Shown here: piece after piece, positions 1 through 8,702 of the stretch
Layout of the letters: each line of letters opens with the position of its first letter
Numbering within the stretch: position 1 is the first letter of the stretch
Origin: PHAA01 sp964457945
GTDB taxonomy: Bacteria; Bacillota; Syntrophomonadia; Syntrophomonadales; Syntrophomonadaceae
DNA length: 64,000 nucleotides
Assembly: GCA_964457945.1 (NCBI GenBank)
Contig: CAYWFX010000007.1
Coordinates: 1-64,000, forward strand
Direction of reading: 5' to 3'
The notes under the pieces: generated by a model
What the model saw: only the letters and a program-made list of their open reading frames with translations
Told to the model about the DNA's origin: nothing
Databases searched by the model: none
Position numbers and translations under genes: made by a program

Positions 1-134
1 TAACTATAGCCGAGTCGGAAGAAAGTGCTATTGTTTTCGGTATGCCGAACGAGGCCATTAAACGCGGCGGAGCCGAGATTGTAGTCCCGATATGGGATAT
101 TGCCCAAGAGATTATAAAGGCTGTCAAGCGTTAA
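1..134 (+). CDS. cheB: CheB C-terminal fragment (protein-glutamate methylesterase)
   Basis: The window opens inside a reading frame (codons from base 3) that ends at the TAA at 132-134. The visible 43 residues include IAESEESAIVFGMPNEAIK and GGAEIVVPI, which match the extreme C-terminus of CheB methylesterase domains (typically 'AQDEAS-VVFGMP-EAI--GA---VLPL'). CheB removes methyl groups from chemoreceptors. The catalytic Ser-His-Asp residues lie upstream of the window, so activity cannot be judged. The chemoreceptor, CheY and CheX genes that follow on the same strand support the call. Confidence 0.8.
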   Translation, partial: TIAESEESAIVFGMPNEAIKRGGAEIVVPIWDIAQEIIKAVKR

Positions 135-202
135 AAACCAGAGTGTGCCCGCATCATACGGATAAAACTTTGTCTTTTGCAACGAAATAAGGAGGTGTAA
201 AT

Positions 203-2152
203 ATGGCTAAAAGATTGGAAAGACCCGCCAGTGTAAGGCTTAATGAAAAGACAGGTATTACCGTGAAAAAAGAAAACGATGATGATGTAGCGCGCAAAAG
301 AGAATTAGCTAGAAAACTAGCCCAAGAAAAAAATAAAGCACGAACCATGGCTAAACAGCAGGCAATGGCTGAGCGTATTGCTTCTGCCTCAGAAGAGTTG
401 CTGGCGGGCATTGAAGAATCTAACGCTGCCGCTCAGGAATTTACTAAATTGATGGATGATGTGGCTGGAAATAGTAAGCAGATAGCCAGCAGCAGTGAAC
501 AGATGAGAGTAGCATCCATTCAGCTTAACCGCATAGCAGGCGAACTGGGGAAAAGCTTTCAACAACTCGGCATGATAGCCCGAAATAGCTCATTGGGTGC
601 AACAGAATCAGTACATACCATGCAGAATATGGTAACTCAGCTCAAAGAAGCAGGCGATAAAAACCAGCAATCCGGGAAACGCATTGGGGAATTAGAAATA
701 CAATCTCGCCAGATTGGTGATATTGTACAAGCAGTAGTTATGATTGCTGATCAGACTAATCTTTTAGCGCTGAATGCTGCCATTGAAGCAGCTCGTGCCG
801 GGGAACACGGTCGCGGTTTTGCAGTAGTTGCTGACGAAGTGAGAAATTTGGCAGAGATATCAGAGCGTTCCGCTCGTGATATTCGGGGTGTGGTTGATGA
901 AATTCGTGCCGGCGTTGAAAAAGTGGTAAAAGACATAAATACTGTTGTCGAAGATTTTAACAGCATGGTTGCAGATTTGACTATGAGTAAGCAGGGGTTT
1001 GAAAGCTTAGGTATCTTATTTAGCAGATATGATGAAATTGTTGATGCATGCAATACTCTAACAGAAGGTTTACAAGAAAAAGCTCATAATTTTTTAGCAG
1101 GTAGTGAATCTATTGCATCTGCTGTAGAAGAAGTGGCTACCGGAACTGAAGAATCTGCTAAAGCAGTAGCTGAGCAGGGTAAAGCGTTGGCTGAAATTAA
1201 CATCGCAACCCAGGAACTAACGGAAATGGCAGAAGAGCTTAAGAGCTCTACTAACATTAATAAATCTGCAGAAGAAGTTGCGGCTACAGCACAGCAACTC
1301 TCAGCCAACACTGAGGAATTAAGTACATCTGCGGCCCAGATAGCCGCCACCTTGCTGCAAATGTCAACTGCCACAAAGGTTGTAGACGAAGAAGCCAATA
1401 TGGCTGCTGATACTGCAGGAGAATGTCAAGATTCTGTAAAAGAGATATATGATGTTGCAGCTGAAGCTGCGGTAGTTTTTGAAGAAATGACTCAGTTGCT
1501 GCAGGAATCTCTGGCTAGTGCAAAAGACGTCTGGGAAAGATTGCAGGAATCTAATAAATCTTATAACGATACTAATATTGCAGCTGAAGATTTACAGGAA
1601 AAAATCCGTCGCATTGAAAAAATTGTTGATACCATTGAAAATGTATCAATTCAAACAAATATGTTAGCGGTTAACGGCTTTATAGAAGCTGCCACTGCTG
1701 GTGAGCACGGCAGAGGTTTTTCGGTGGTAGCTGGTGATATTAGAAATCTGGCTACAGAGTCGGCTGAGAATGCCGACAAGATTAAGGATCTGGTACGTGA
1801 TATTCAAATACAAATGGTAAAAGTTGCTCTTGATATTACTCAATCAGAAATAATATCACGTAAGGCTGAAGAATATGCAATCGTAACTGCACGGACAAAT
1901 GGAGTGCTATCAAAGAATCTTAAACAAATTGGTGCTACTCGTACTGTGGTCAGGACATACCTTGCTGAAAGCGAGAAAGCCATCGATGAAGATGAGAGGG
2001 AGTCCAAGCGGGTGGTTGAAATTATAGGGAGAGGCTCAGAACAGGTTGAACAAGCATCTCGAGTCGCCCAGGAGCAGGCCAAGGCTACAGATGAACTGGC
2101 CAACGCTATCGAGGAAATTGCATCCATTGCCGATGAGATGCAGCTCAATTAG
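203..2152 (+). CDS. Soluble methyl-accepting chemotaxis protein with two signalling tips
   Basis: A 649-residue chemoreceptor with no signal peptide or membrane segment, so it should be cytoplasmic. It consists almost entirely of Ala/Glu-rich heptad helices. A canonical MCP hairpin tip lies near residues 180-215 (NLLALNAAIEAARAGE, then GRGFAVVADEVRNLAE). A second, diverged tip lies near residues 480-515 (NMLAVNGFIEAATAGE, then GRGFSVVAGDIRNLA). Receptors normally carry one tip that binds CheA/CheW; here the signalling domain appears duplicated about 300 residues apart, with no recognised sensory domain. The start is well placed behind AAGGAGGTG at 189-197. It follows cheB and precedes cheY/cheX genes, probably in one operon. 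The ligand is unknown. Confidence 0.9.
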   Translation: MAKRLERPASVRLNEKTGITVKKENDDDVARKRELARKLAQEKNKARTMAKQQAMAERIASASEELLAGIEESNAAAQEFTKLMDDVAGNSKQIASSSEQMRVASIQLNRIAGELGKSFQQLGMIARNSSLGATESVHTMQNMVTQLKEAGDKNQQSGKRIGELEIQSRQIGDIVQAVVMIADQTNLLALNAAIEAARAGEHGRGFAVVADEVRNLAEISERSARDIRGVVDEIRAGVEKVVKDINTVVEDFNSMVADLTMSKQGFESLGILFSRYDEIVDACNTLTEGLQEKAHNFLAGSESIASAVEEVATGTEESAKAVAEQGKALAEINIATQELTEMAEELKSSTNINKSAEEVAATAQQLSANTEELSTSAAQIAATLLQMSTATKVVDEEANMAADTAGECQDSVKEIYDVAAEAAVVFEEMTQLLQESLASAKDVWERLQESNKSYNDTNIAAEDLQEKIRRIEKIVDTIENVSIQTNMLAVNGFIEAATAGEHGRGFSVVAGDIRNLATESAENADKIKDLVRDIQIQMVKVALDITQSEIISRKAEEYAIVTARTNGVLSKNLKQIGATRTVVRTYLAESEKAIDEDERESKRVVEIIGRGSEQVEQASRVAQEQAKATDELANAIEEIASIADEMQLN

Positions 2153-2234
2153 ATAAAAGTAGTTGCTAGACGAGCTGGTGAGAAACGTAGCTATGGATCC
2201 TACTATTAATTTAAATTGCAAGGAGGAACAAAGA

Positions 2235-2627
2235 ATGAAAGGTTTGAAGCCAGATGGAACACCCATCACGTTTATGTCGGTAGATGATTCTCCTATAACC
2301 AGGAAAATGATCAAGAAAGCCTTGGAACCAGAGGGTTTTTTGTTTATGGGAGAAGCTGGTAACGGCAAGGAGGCCCTGGAATTATACAGCCAAATTAAGC
2401 CCGATGTAATTACTATGGACGTAACCATGCCCATTATGGATGGCCTGGATGCCGCAGGTGCTATCAAACAAATTAACCCCGGTCAGAGAATTATTATGCT
2501 AAGTGCGATGGGTGATGACGATATTATTGCAGATGCCAAATCACGTGGTATCAATCATTTTTGTTCTAAACCATTTAAAGCAGCGGAAATGGTTGAAAAA
2601 GTTTTGGAAGTTATGGGAATGAGGTGA
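2235..2627 (+). CDS. cheY: CheY-like single-domain response regulator
   Basis: A 130-residue stand-alone receiver domain. The acidic pair is in FMSVDDSP, the phospho-acceptor Asp is near residue 62 (VITMDVTMPIMDG), and the conserved Lys is in SKPF near residue 112. The frame stays open upstream to 2163, but the ATG at 2235 is preferred because AGGAGG at 2221-2226 sits just before it and the translated receiver fold begins there. No output domain is present, so it is expected to act at the flagellar switch or as a phosphate relay. The next gene starts 4 nt after its stop and encodes a CheX-type phosphatase, a logical partner for dephosphorylation. Confidence 0.9.
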   Translation: MKGLKPDGTPITFMSVDDSPITRKMIKKALEPEGFLFMGEAGNGKEALELYSQIKPDVITMDVTMPIMDGLDAAGAIKQINPGQRIIMLSAMGDDDIIADAKSRGINHFCSKPFKAAEMVEKVLEVMGMR

Positions 2628-2631
2628 GATT

Positions 2632-3111
2632 TTGGAAGCAAATGCGCGAATTATCCCTTTTATAAAAGCCACCAGCAGTGTTTTCAAAGATATGCTGGAT
2701 TTAACAGTTAGCAGTGGTCAGACGGAAAATGAGGGAGATTCTTTTATATCCCGAGGAGTTACAGTAATCGTTGGGTTTACTGGGGGATGGACAGGCTTAT
2801 TCTTTCTGGATATGAGTCAGGAAAGTGCCATGAAACTAGCGACGATTCTGACTGGTGAAGATTATCAATCCGTAGCCGATGAGGAAGTCCTTCTGTCTGT
2901 TGCCGAAGTAGGAAACATTATAAGCGGAAATGCCACCACCGGCGTTAATAATGCTCAGCCAGGTTTAAACATACGTCTTACTCCCCCCAGCGTCTTTGTG
3001 GGCGAAGATATGAGCATATTTAATGTACGCCTAAGTTCCTGGTCGCTGCTCATGCAGACCGATATTGGAGCAATTAAGATAAATGTGGCGGTTGAGGAGG
3101 GGAAGAAATAA
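2632..3111 (+). CDS. cheX: CheX-like chemotaxis phosphatase (copy 1)
   Basis: A 159-residue protein of the CheC/CheX/FliY phosphatase family, which hydrolyses CheY-phosphate. The diagnostic helix is visible as EVGNIISGNA, carrying the Glu and Asn that attack the phosphoryl group, followed by the 'LTPPSVFVG' strand typical of CheX. The start is TTG at 2632, behind GAGGTGAG at 2619-2626, which overlaps the stop of cheY, so the two are likely translationally coupled. A second CheX homologue follows after 3 nt. The two copies differ clearly in sequence and are not a recent duplication. Confidence 0.8.
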   Translation: MEANARIIPFIKATSSVFKDMLDLTVSSGQTENEGDSFISRGVTVIVGFTGGWTGLFFLDMSQESAMKLATILTGEDYQSVADEEVLLSVAEVGNIISGNATTGVNNAQPGLNIRLTPPSVFVGEDMSIFNVRLSSWSLLMQTDIGAIKINVAVEEGKK

Positions 3112-3114
3112 GCT

Positions 3115-3576
3115 ATGGATATTCGCTGTGTGAATTCGTTTATTAGCGGGCTCTTAAATGTTTCAGGTATGCTGGGTATGGCCAGCATGCAAAGAAAAGG
3201 TCTCAGCAAACGGGCCAAACTCCGCACGGAAAATGATGTTAATATTATTATTGGGCTGGTGGGAGATATAAGGGGGAGCGTGGTATTTTCTATGCAGGAG
3301 GCCACCGCTCGGAATATTGCTTCAACCATGATGGGTGGGATGCCTGTGGATAAATTTGACATGATGCCTAAAAGCGCTTTGTGTGAACTTGCAAATATGG
3401 TGTCTGGTAACAGTGTTAGCTTGTTAGAGCAGGAAAAAGCTTTAGTAAATATAACCCCACCGACCCTGATAAATGGTAAGAACATGATTACCATGATCAG
3501 TCAGGTCGAAACCTTGGTGGTAGAGTTTGAGGGCAAAGAGGGGAAGATAGAAATGAACGTGGCAACTGAAGATTAA
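3115..3576 (+). CDS. CheX-like chemotaxis phosphatase (copy 2)
   Basis: A 153-residue second CheX/CheC-family protein. The active helix reads ELANMVSGNSVS, keeping Glu and Asn at the phosphatase positions, followed by 'ITPPTLINGKN', the family's usual post-helix strand. It lies 3 nt downstream of the first copy and ends the operon, facing a convergent diguanylate cyclase gene. Tandem, diverged CheX proteins could act on different receivers or form a heterodimer; the sequence does not decide this. Confidence 0.8.
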   Translation: MDIRCVNSFISGLLNVSGMLGMASMQRKGLSKRAKLRTENDVNIIIGLVGDIRGSVVFSMQEATARNIASTMMGGMPVDKFDMMPKSALCELANMVSGNSVSLLEQEKALVNITPPTLINGKNMITMISQVETLVVEFEGKEGKIEMNVATED

Positions 3577-3609
3577 CGGGAAATTACTGCGCCGCAGCGG
3601 GAAGACCGT

Positions 3610-4941
3610 TTACATTTCTACTCGGTTGCGGCCTTTAGTTTTGGCCTGATACATAAGTTGATCAGCGAGGTCGATAAATTTTCCGATCTCGTCGTTTCTA
3701 TACTGAGATACACCGATACTGATAGTTATTCTAACACCATTAGCAGTAAAGGTTCCCCCTTCGATGTGACGACGGATACGTTCTGCCACCTGATAACCGC
3801 TGTTCTGGTCAGTCTGAGGCAGTATGACCAGGAATTCTTCGCCGCCATAACGGCCGACCAGGTCAACTTCCCGCAAATTTGTTTTAATTATTTCAGCAAC
3901 TGCACTCAATACATGATCTCCGGTCTGATGTCCGTAATTATCATTTACTTTTTTGAAATGGTCAATATCCAGCATCAGAATGCTAAGAGATTGCTTATAC
4001 CGCCGGGCCCGATCAATTTCCAATTGCAGTTTTTCCAATATAAACCTATGGTTATATAAATTAGTCAACCCGTCGGTGATGGCATAGACTTCCAACATCT
4101 CATTGAGCACTTGCAGTTGTTCATTTTTCACCCGCAGTTCTGCTTCCATTTTTCTTCGTTCGGTAATATCCGTTATCATAGTCAGAAGATACTCTTCGTT
4201 TCCTATATGAATTATATCTGTGGAATATAGTCCAATAAGTTCTTGGCCGTTTTTGGTTCGTACTGCAATTTCAGCATCGTGCACTTTTTCTGTGGTCTTT
4301 AATGCATTTTTTACAGTCTGTTCACGCTGCCAGCTATTCTCGAAGAGACCAAGCTCTACGGATGTGTGGCCGAGAACCTCTTCTCGTCTAAATTCTAGCT
4401 TCTTGCAAAATATTTCATTGACATCAAGATAGCGTCCCTCCTTAAGGGAGGAAATAGTCATCATGACTGCGTTGGAATGAAAGGCATGAGAAAATTTTTC
4501 TTCTGATATCTTAAGGTCAGAGATATCTCTGCTGATACCAAATAATACCTCCTCATCGCTCCATCGCCCCTTAAAAACCTTGGTTTCTACTGGAATATGT
4601 TCACCTGTTTTACTCAGGAGGGGAAGGGGGCAAAATTTTTCTTCACCCGTCAAAATTGAGGTTATTATTCTTTTGGCAGTGTCACGATCTTCGGGATTAT
4701 GCAGCATCAAGACACTCTTACCGAGCAATTCTTCTTCGCTGTAACCCAAACGTTCAAGTACGGCACGGTTAACTCTTTTTATATTAGTAGCAAGATCCAT
4801 TACGAACAGGAGACTATCTACACTATCAAAAAAGGAGATGAAATTATCATGCTGCTCTTGAAGGTAGGCAGTCTCTATTTGTTTGCCACTAATCTGTTTT
4901 TCTGGGCATTGTTCAGTATTAAAGCCTTCTGAATAGCTCAT
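3610..4941 (-). CDS. PAS-PAS-GGDEF diguanylate cyclase
   Basis: A 443-residue cytoplasmic protein predicted to make cyclic di-GMP from two GTP. Two PAS domains (about residues 40-145 and 150-270, the second ending in TDITERRKMEAE) lead through a short coiled coil to a GGDEF domain with the active motif RYGGEEF. An RxxD inhibitory site (REVD) sits exactly five residues before GGEEF, so product inhibition is expected. The frame extends upstream to 4965, but the ATG at 4941 has AGGAGGG at proper spacing and is the better start. It is convergent with the chemotaxis operon and divergent from the next kinase gene. Confidence 0.9.
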   Translation of the reverse strand: MSYSEGFNTEQCPEKQISGKQIETAYLQEQHDNFISFFDSVDSLLFVMDLATNIKRVNRAVLERLGYSEEELLGKSVLMLHNPEDRDTAKRIITSILTGEEKFCPLPLLSKTGEHIPVETKVFKGRWSDEEVLFGISRDISDLKISEEKFSHAFHSNAVMMTISSLKEGRYLDVNEIFCKKLEFRREEVLGHTSVELGLFENSWQREQTVKNALKTTEKVHDAEIAVRTKNGQELIGLYSTDIIHIGNEEYLLTMITDITERRKMEAELRVKNEQLQVLNEMLEVYAITDGLTNLYNHRFILEKLQLEIDRARRYKQSLSILMLDIDHFKKVNDNYGHQTGDHVLSAVAEIIKTNLREVDLVGRYGGEEFLVILPQTDQNSGYQVAERIRRHIEGGTFTANGVRITISIGVSQYRNDEIGKFIDLADQLMYQAKTKGRNRVEM

Positions 4942-5179
4942 TGATTCATCCCTCCTAATTCTCATTGTTCCATAATTCCTTTTTTAAAATGACTTTCACA
5001 TTTATTATATCGTAAAAATACATCAATATAGTGTGAATTTAGGATATAAAAAGATATTTTCGTGATAGACGAAGGGAAGTATTTCAAAAAGTTATGGAAC
5101 ATAGCACTTTCGACAATATTTGCTAATGTAATCGGTTATTGTTATTAAGAAAGAAAAGATGAGATAGGAGGCAAACTGG

Positions 5180-7756
5180 GTGAAGGATGAAAATAAGACA
5201 AAAGAGCAGCTCATAGACGAACTTGATAAACTACGCCAGAGAAATATTCAATTGGAACTTGCTCATAAAAATCAAGACTACAGTTCTATGGTATCTGTAT
5301 TGCCATCACCTGTTCGCTGGTTTTTAACTGGAAGGTCTGAATTATTCGTTTCAAATGAGCCTGAGCAGCAGGCAGATAAGCACCCCATAAAATACAGATT
5401 CTCGGATCTTGTAGATATTTCATTTCTTAAGCAATTGTTAAATTCATTTTATATAGCTACAGGGATACCCCATGGACTCCATGATGAAAACAACAATATT
5501 CTAAGTGGCATAGGCTGGCAGGATATTTGTACTCAGTTTCACCGTGTCTGCCCGCAGACAGAGTGCAGGTGCAAACAAAGCGACAGTTACATATTTGACC
5601 ATTTGCATGATGGTGCTTATGTTAGCTATAAGTGCATGAACGGACTCATGGATTTTGGAGTTCCAATCATTATAGAAGGACAACACCTCGCATCGATATT
5701 TTTGGGACAGTTCCTGCACGAGCCACCTGATGAGGAGTTTTTTCGTCGGCAGGCACAAGAGTTTGGATTTGACGAAGCAGCTTACATTGAGGCGCTGCGT
5801 CGGGTTCCGGTAATCGCAGAAGATCAGGTAGCATCCATAATGAAATTCTACTCAGAGCTAGGGCGATTTCTAGCAACTATGGGGCTGGAGCGAAAACGTC
5901 AACTTGAGTTGGCAGACAAGGTTGCTAAAGAGCATGAGGAAAGACTGAGGCTGATACTGGAGACAAGTAATGACGGCTTTTGGGACTGGAACATTGAAGC
6001 GGGTGATATCTATATCAATCCACGCTGGGCCAAATTATTTGGATATTCACTGGAGGAAAACGGCTTAAACATCAACACCTGGAAAAAAATAGTTCATCCG
6101 GATGATATGATATTTATCAAGATGACCTTTGCTGAATATATGGAGGGAAGAACAGCAATATATGAAGTTGAATACCGTTTGTTGACAAAATCCGGTGATT
6201 GGAAATGGATTTTGCAAAGCGGACAGGTGGTGAACAGGAATGGAGAAGGCCAGGCCTTGCGTATGGTTGGTACAAGTCTTGACATCACAGCCCGCAAGAA
6301 GGCAGAAGCTGCCTTACTTTTATCAGAAGAAAAGTTCTTCAAAGCTTTTCATTGTAACCCTGATATAATGTCAATCAGCACTTTAAGAGAAGGTCGTTTT
6401 GCTGAAGTAAATAATGCCTTTGTAGAGAATTGCGGTTATGAACGGAATGAGATTATTGTGCGTACTAGTCAAGAATTGGGTATCTGGGTTGTTCCTGATG
6501 AACGAGACAAAATAATAAAACAGATCCATGAACACGGAAGTATTAAAGGCTATGAAATAAATCATAGGTTGAAATCGGGCGAGATTCGGACTTTTAATAT
6601 GTCAGTTGAGATAATTGACATAGATGGTGAAGCACATCTACTTATTGCGAATAGAGACATTACGGAACGAAAACAAATGGAAGAGGCATTACGACTTTCG
6701 GAGGAATGTTTCTCCAAAGCCTTTAATGCCAGTCCAATTGCAATGACTATTAGCACACTGGAGGAGGGAAGATACATTAAGGTCAACAATGCCTTTTGTC
6801 GTATTGTGGGTTATAGTCATGCAGAGGCAATCGGTCGAACATCACTAGATTTGGGCATCTGGATGGATACTGCTGATCGTCACATGGTAAAACAAATAAT
6901 TTTAGCGAAGCAAATCGCTCACGAAATGGAAATAGGTTTTTATATAAAATCAGGAGAGCAAAGACTGGGATTATATTCTGCAGAGGGTCTTGAGATTGAA
7001 GGCGAACCATGTATACTCAGTGTATTAACTGATATAACTGATCTTAGACAAATGGAAGTCGAAATGACCCGCTTGGATCGGCTCAATCTAGTAGGAGAAA
7101 TGGCTGCCAGCATTGGCCACGAAATCCGCAACCCCATGACTACCGTACGTGGCTATTTGCAAATATTACGGGAGATAAAGGATTACAGTCAAGAGCTAGA
7201 ATGCTTTGACCTAATGATCGAAGAACTGGATAGAGCCAATTCGATAATCACCGAATTCCTTTCGCTGGCCAAAAACAAGATAGTGGATACCAAGCCAAGG
7301 AATATTAATATAATAATTATTAAACTATTGCCGCTGATTCAGGCCAAGGCAATGAGCAAAGATCAAAACATAAAGCTAGATTTAAATGATAATCTTCCGG
7401 TCTTACTTCTTGATAAGAAAGAAATTCGTCAGTTAATACTTAACCTGGTGAATAATGGGATGGAATCAATGTCGTCGACAGGAGAAATTATTATAAGAAC
7501 GTTTATGGAAAAGGATAAAGTGACATTAGCAGTTCAGGATCAAGGTTATGGGATAGACCCGCAATATATGGATAAGCTAGGTACACCCTTCTTTACTACC
7601 AAGGAGCAAGGGACAGGTTTAGGGCTGGCAGTTTGCTATAGGATAGCTGCTCGGCATAATGCCAAAATAGACATAGAGACCAGTTCAACCGGGACCATTT
7701 TTTACGTACGGTTCCCAGTTTTATCTGCACTAGTCCTTCCAGAACAATCTTCCTAA
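5180..7756 (+). CDS. PocR/triple-PAS sensor histidine kinase
   Basis: An 858-residue soluble histidine kinase starting at GTG behind AGGAGGC at about 5167. Order of domains: a PocR-type sensory domain with several cysteines (about 70-245, including the stretch PQTECRCKQ), three PAS domains (about 250-380, 385-505 and 510-625), a HisKA helix with SIGHEIRNPM (His near residue 646), and an HATPase domain (about 745-850) with N, G1 and G2 boxes (NLVNNGMES, QDQGYGI, GTGLGLAV). PocR domains are known to sense small organic molecules. No cognate DNA-binding regulator is adjacent; the nearest response regulator is the convergent GGDEF gene that starts 2 nt beyond its stop. Confidence 0.9.
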   Translation: MKDENKTKEQLIDELDKLRQRNIQLELAHKNQDYSSMVSVLPSPVRWFLTGRSELFVSNEPEQQADKHPIKYRFSDLVDISFLKQLLNSFYIATGIPHGLHDENNNILSGIGWQDICTQFHRVCPQTECRCKQSDSYIFDHLHDGAYVSYKCMNGLMDFGVPIIIEGQHLASIFLGQFLHEPPDEEFFRRQAQEFGFDEAAYIEALRRVPVIAEDQVASIMKFYSELGRFLATMGLERKRQLELADKVAKEHEERLRLILETSNDGFWDWNIEAGDIYINPRWAKLFGYSLEENGLNINTWKKIVHPDDMIFIKMTFAEYMEGRTAIYEVEYRLLTKSGDWKWILQSGQVVNRNGEGQALRMVGTSLDITARKKAEAALLLSEEKFFKAFHCNPDIMSISTLREGRFAEVNNAFVENCGYERNEIIVRTSQELGIWVVPDERDKIIKQIHEHGSIKGYEINHRLKSGEIRTFNMSVEIIDIDGEAHLLIANRDITERKQMEEALRLSEECFSKAFNASPIAMTISTLEEGRYIKVNNAFCRIVGYSHAEAIGRTSLDLGIWMDTADRHMVKQIILAKQIAHEMEIGFYIKSGEQRLGLYSAEGLEIEGEPCILSVLTDITDLRQMEVEMTRLDRLNLVGEMAASIGHEIRNPMTTVRGYLQILREIKDYSQELECFDLMIEELDRANSIITEFLSLAKNKIVDTKPRNINIIIIKLLPLIQAKAMSKDQNIKLDLNDNLPVLLLDKKEIRQLILNLVNNGMESMSSTGEIIIRTFMEKDKVTLAVQDQGYGIDPQYMDKLGTPFFTTKEQGTGLGLAVCYRIAARHNAKIDIETSSTGTIFYVRFPVLSALVLPEQSS

Positions 7757-7758
7757 AT

Positions 7759-8697
7759 TTAAGCTAGCATTACACAGTTTTTGGCTTTTCTTTTGCCGAG
7801 GTACAGAGCTTGATCTGCTCTATCGAGATTTTGTCTTAGTTCCAAGTTCGGATCAAACTGAGCAACTCCGGCGGTGGCAGTTATTGTAATGCTTGTGCAG
7901 TTATAAATATAGTCATTTGCTTTAACAAGACCCTGGATTTTTTCGACTACTTGCTTGGCTTCACTACCACTGGTTTCCGGCAGCATAATTAGAAACTCAT
8001 CGCCTCCCCAACGGGCCACAAGATCTTGTTGGCGCAGATTATCCTGCATCAATTTTACCAAATGCTGAAGTATGAAATCACCGGCTTCATGCCCGTAGTT
8101 GTCATTAATAAGTTTGAAATCATCAATATCAACTATTACCAGAGAAAAATTCTGCTTATTGCGTTTATGTCTGGCAATTTCAGTATTAATTTTCTCTATA
8201 GCGTCTCTGCGATTAGCAGCACCAGTTAGAGGATCATGACGTGATAATATATCTACCTGCTCCAGTAGCTGTTTCAATTCTTGATTGATTTTTTCCGTTT
8301 CCTTGGCATAAGCCCGGATGGACTTGCGAGATTTTCCTAATTCGATGTGGTTCTGGACCCGTGCATAGAGCTCTGCCGGATTGAAAGGTTTGGTGATATA
8401 ATCCTGGCCCCCCGCTTTAAACCCATTCAAGACATCCTCACTGGCGGTGCTAGCGGTGATAAAGAGTATTGGTATTTCAGCTGTTGTGGCTTGCTTCTTA
8501 AGAAGCCGGCAGGCAGTAAAGCCGTCTATATCAGCCATCATAACATCCATAAGAATTAAATCTGGTTGCTGATTTAAAGCGATCTGAAGTGCTTTATTAC
8601 CATTGCTGGCCACAATAATATCATATTGCTCTTTTAATAGTTCCCCCAGTATCTTTATATTTGAGGGAAGATCATCAACAATTAAAATTCTGTCCAT
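7759..8697 (-). CDS. Response regulator with GGDEF output (diguanylate cyclase)
   Basis: A 312-residue two-domain regulator. An N-terminal receiver (ILIVDDLPSN, phospho-Asp in DLILMDVMM, Lys in TKPFNP) is joined by a helical linker to a GGDEF domain with RWGGDEF and an RxxD inhibitory site (RQQD) five residues before it. This is the WspR/PleD-like layout, in which phosphorylation promotes dimerisation and c-di-GMP synthesis. The frame is open to 8718, but the ATG at 8697 follows GAGAGGTGA. The hybrid kinase gene lies immediately upstream on the same strand (5 nt gap), so the two almost certainly form a kinase-cyclase pair. Confidence 0.9.
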   Translation of the reverse strand: MDRILIVDDLPSNIKILGELLKEQYDIIVASNGNKALQIALNQQPDLILMDVMMADIDGFTACRLLKKQATTAEIPILFITASTASEDVLNGFKAGGQDYITKPFNPAELYARVQNHIELGKSRKSIRAYAKETEKINQELKQLLEQVDILSRHDPLTGAANRRDAIEKINTEIARHKRNKQNFSLVIVDIDDFKLINDNYGHEAGDFILQHLVKLMQDNLRQQDLVARWGGDEFLIMLPETSGSEAKQVVEKIQGLVKANDYIYNCTSITITATAGVAQFDPNLELRQNLDRADQALYLGKRKAKNCVMLA

Positions 8698-8702
8698 AGT
8701 AT

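Noticed and set aside
2163..2234. N-terminal extension of the CheY protein
   Set aside because: The 24 extra codons lack a ribosome site and the AGGAGG at 2221 serves the ATG at 2235.
3576..3612. Terminator between cheX and the diguanylate cyclase gene
   Set aside because: A short CTGCG/CGCAG stem is present but there is no T run on either strand.
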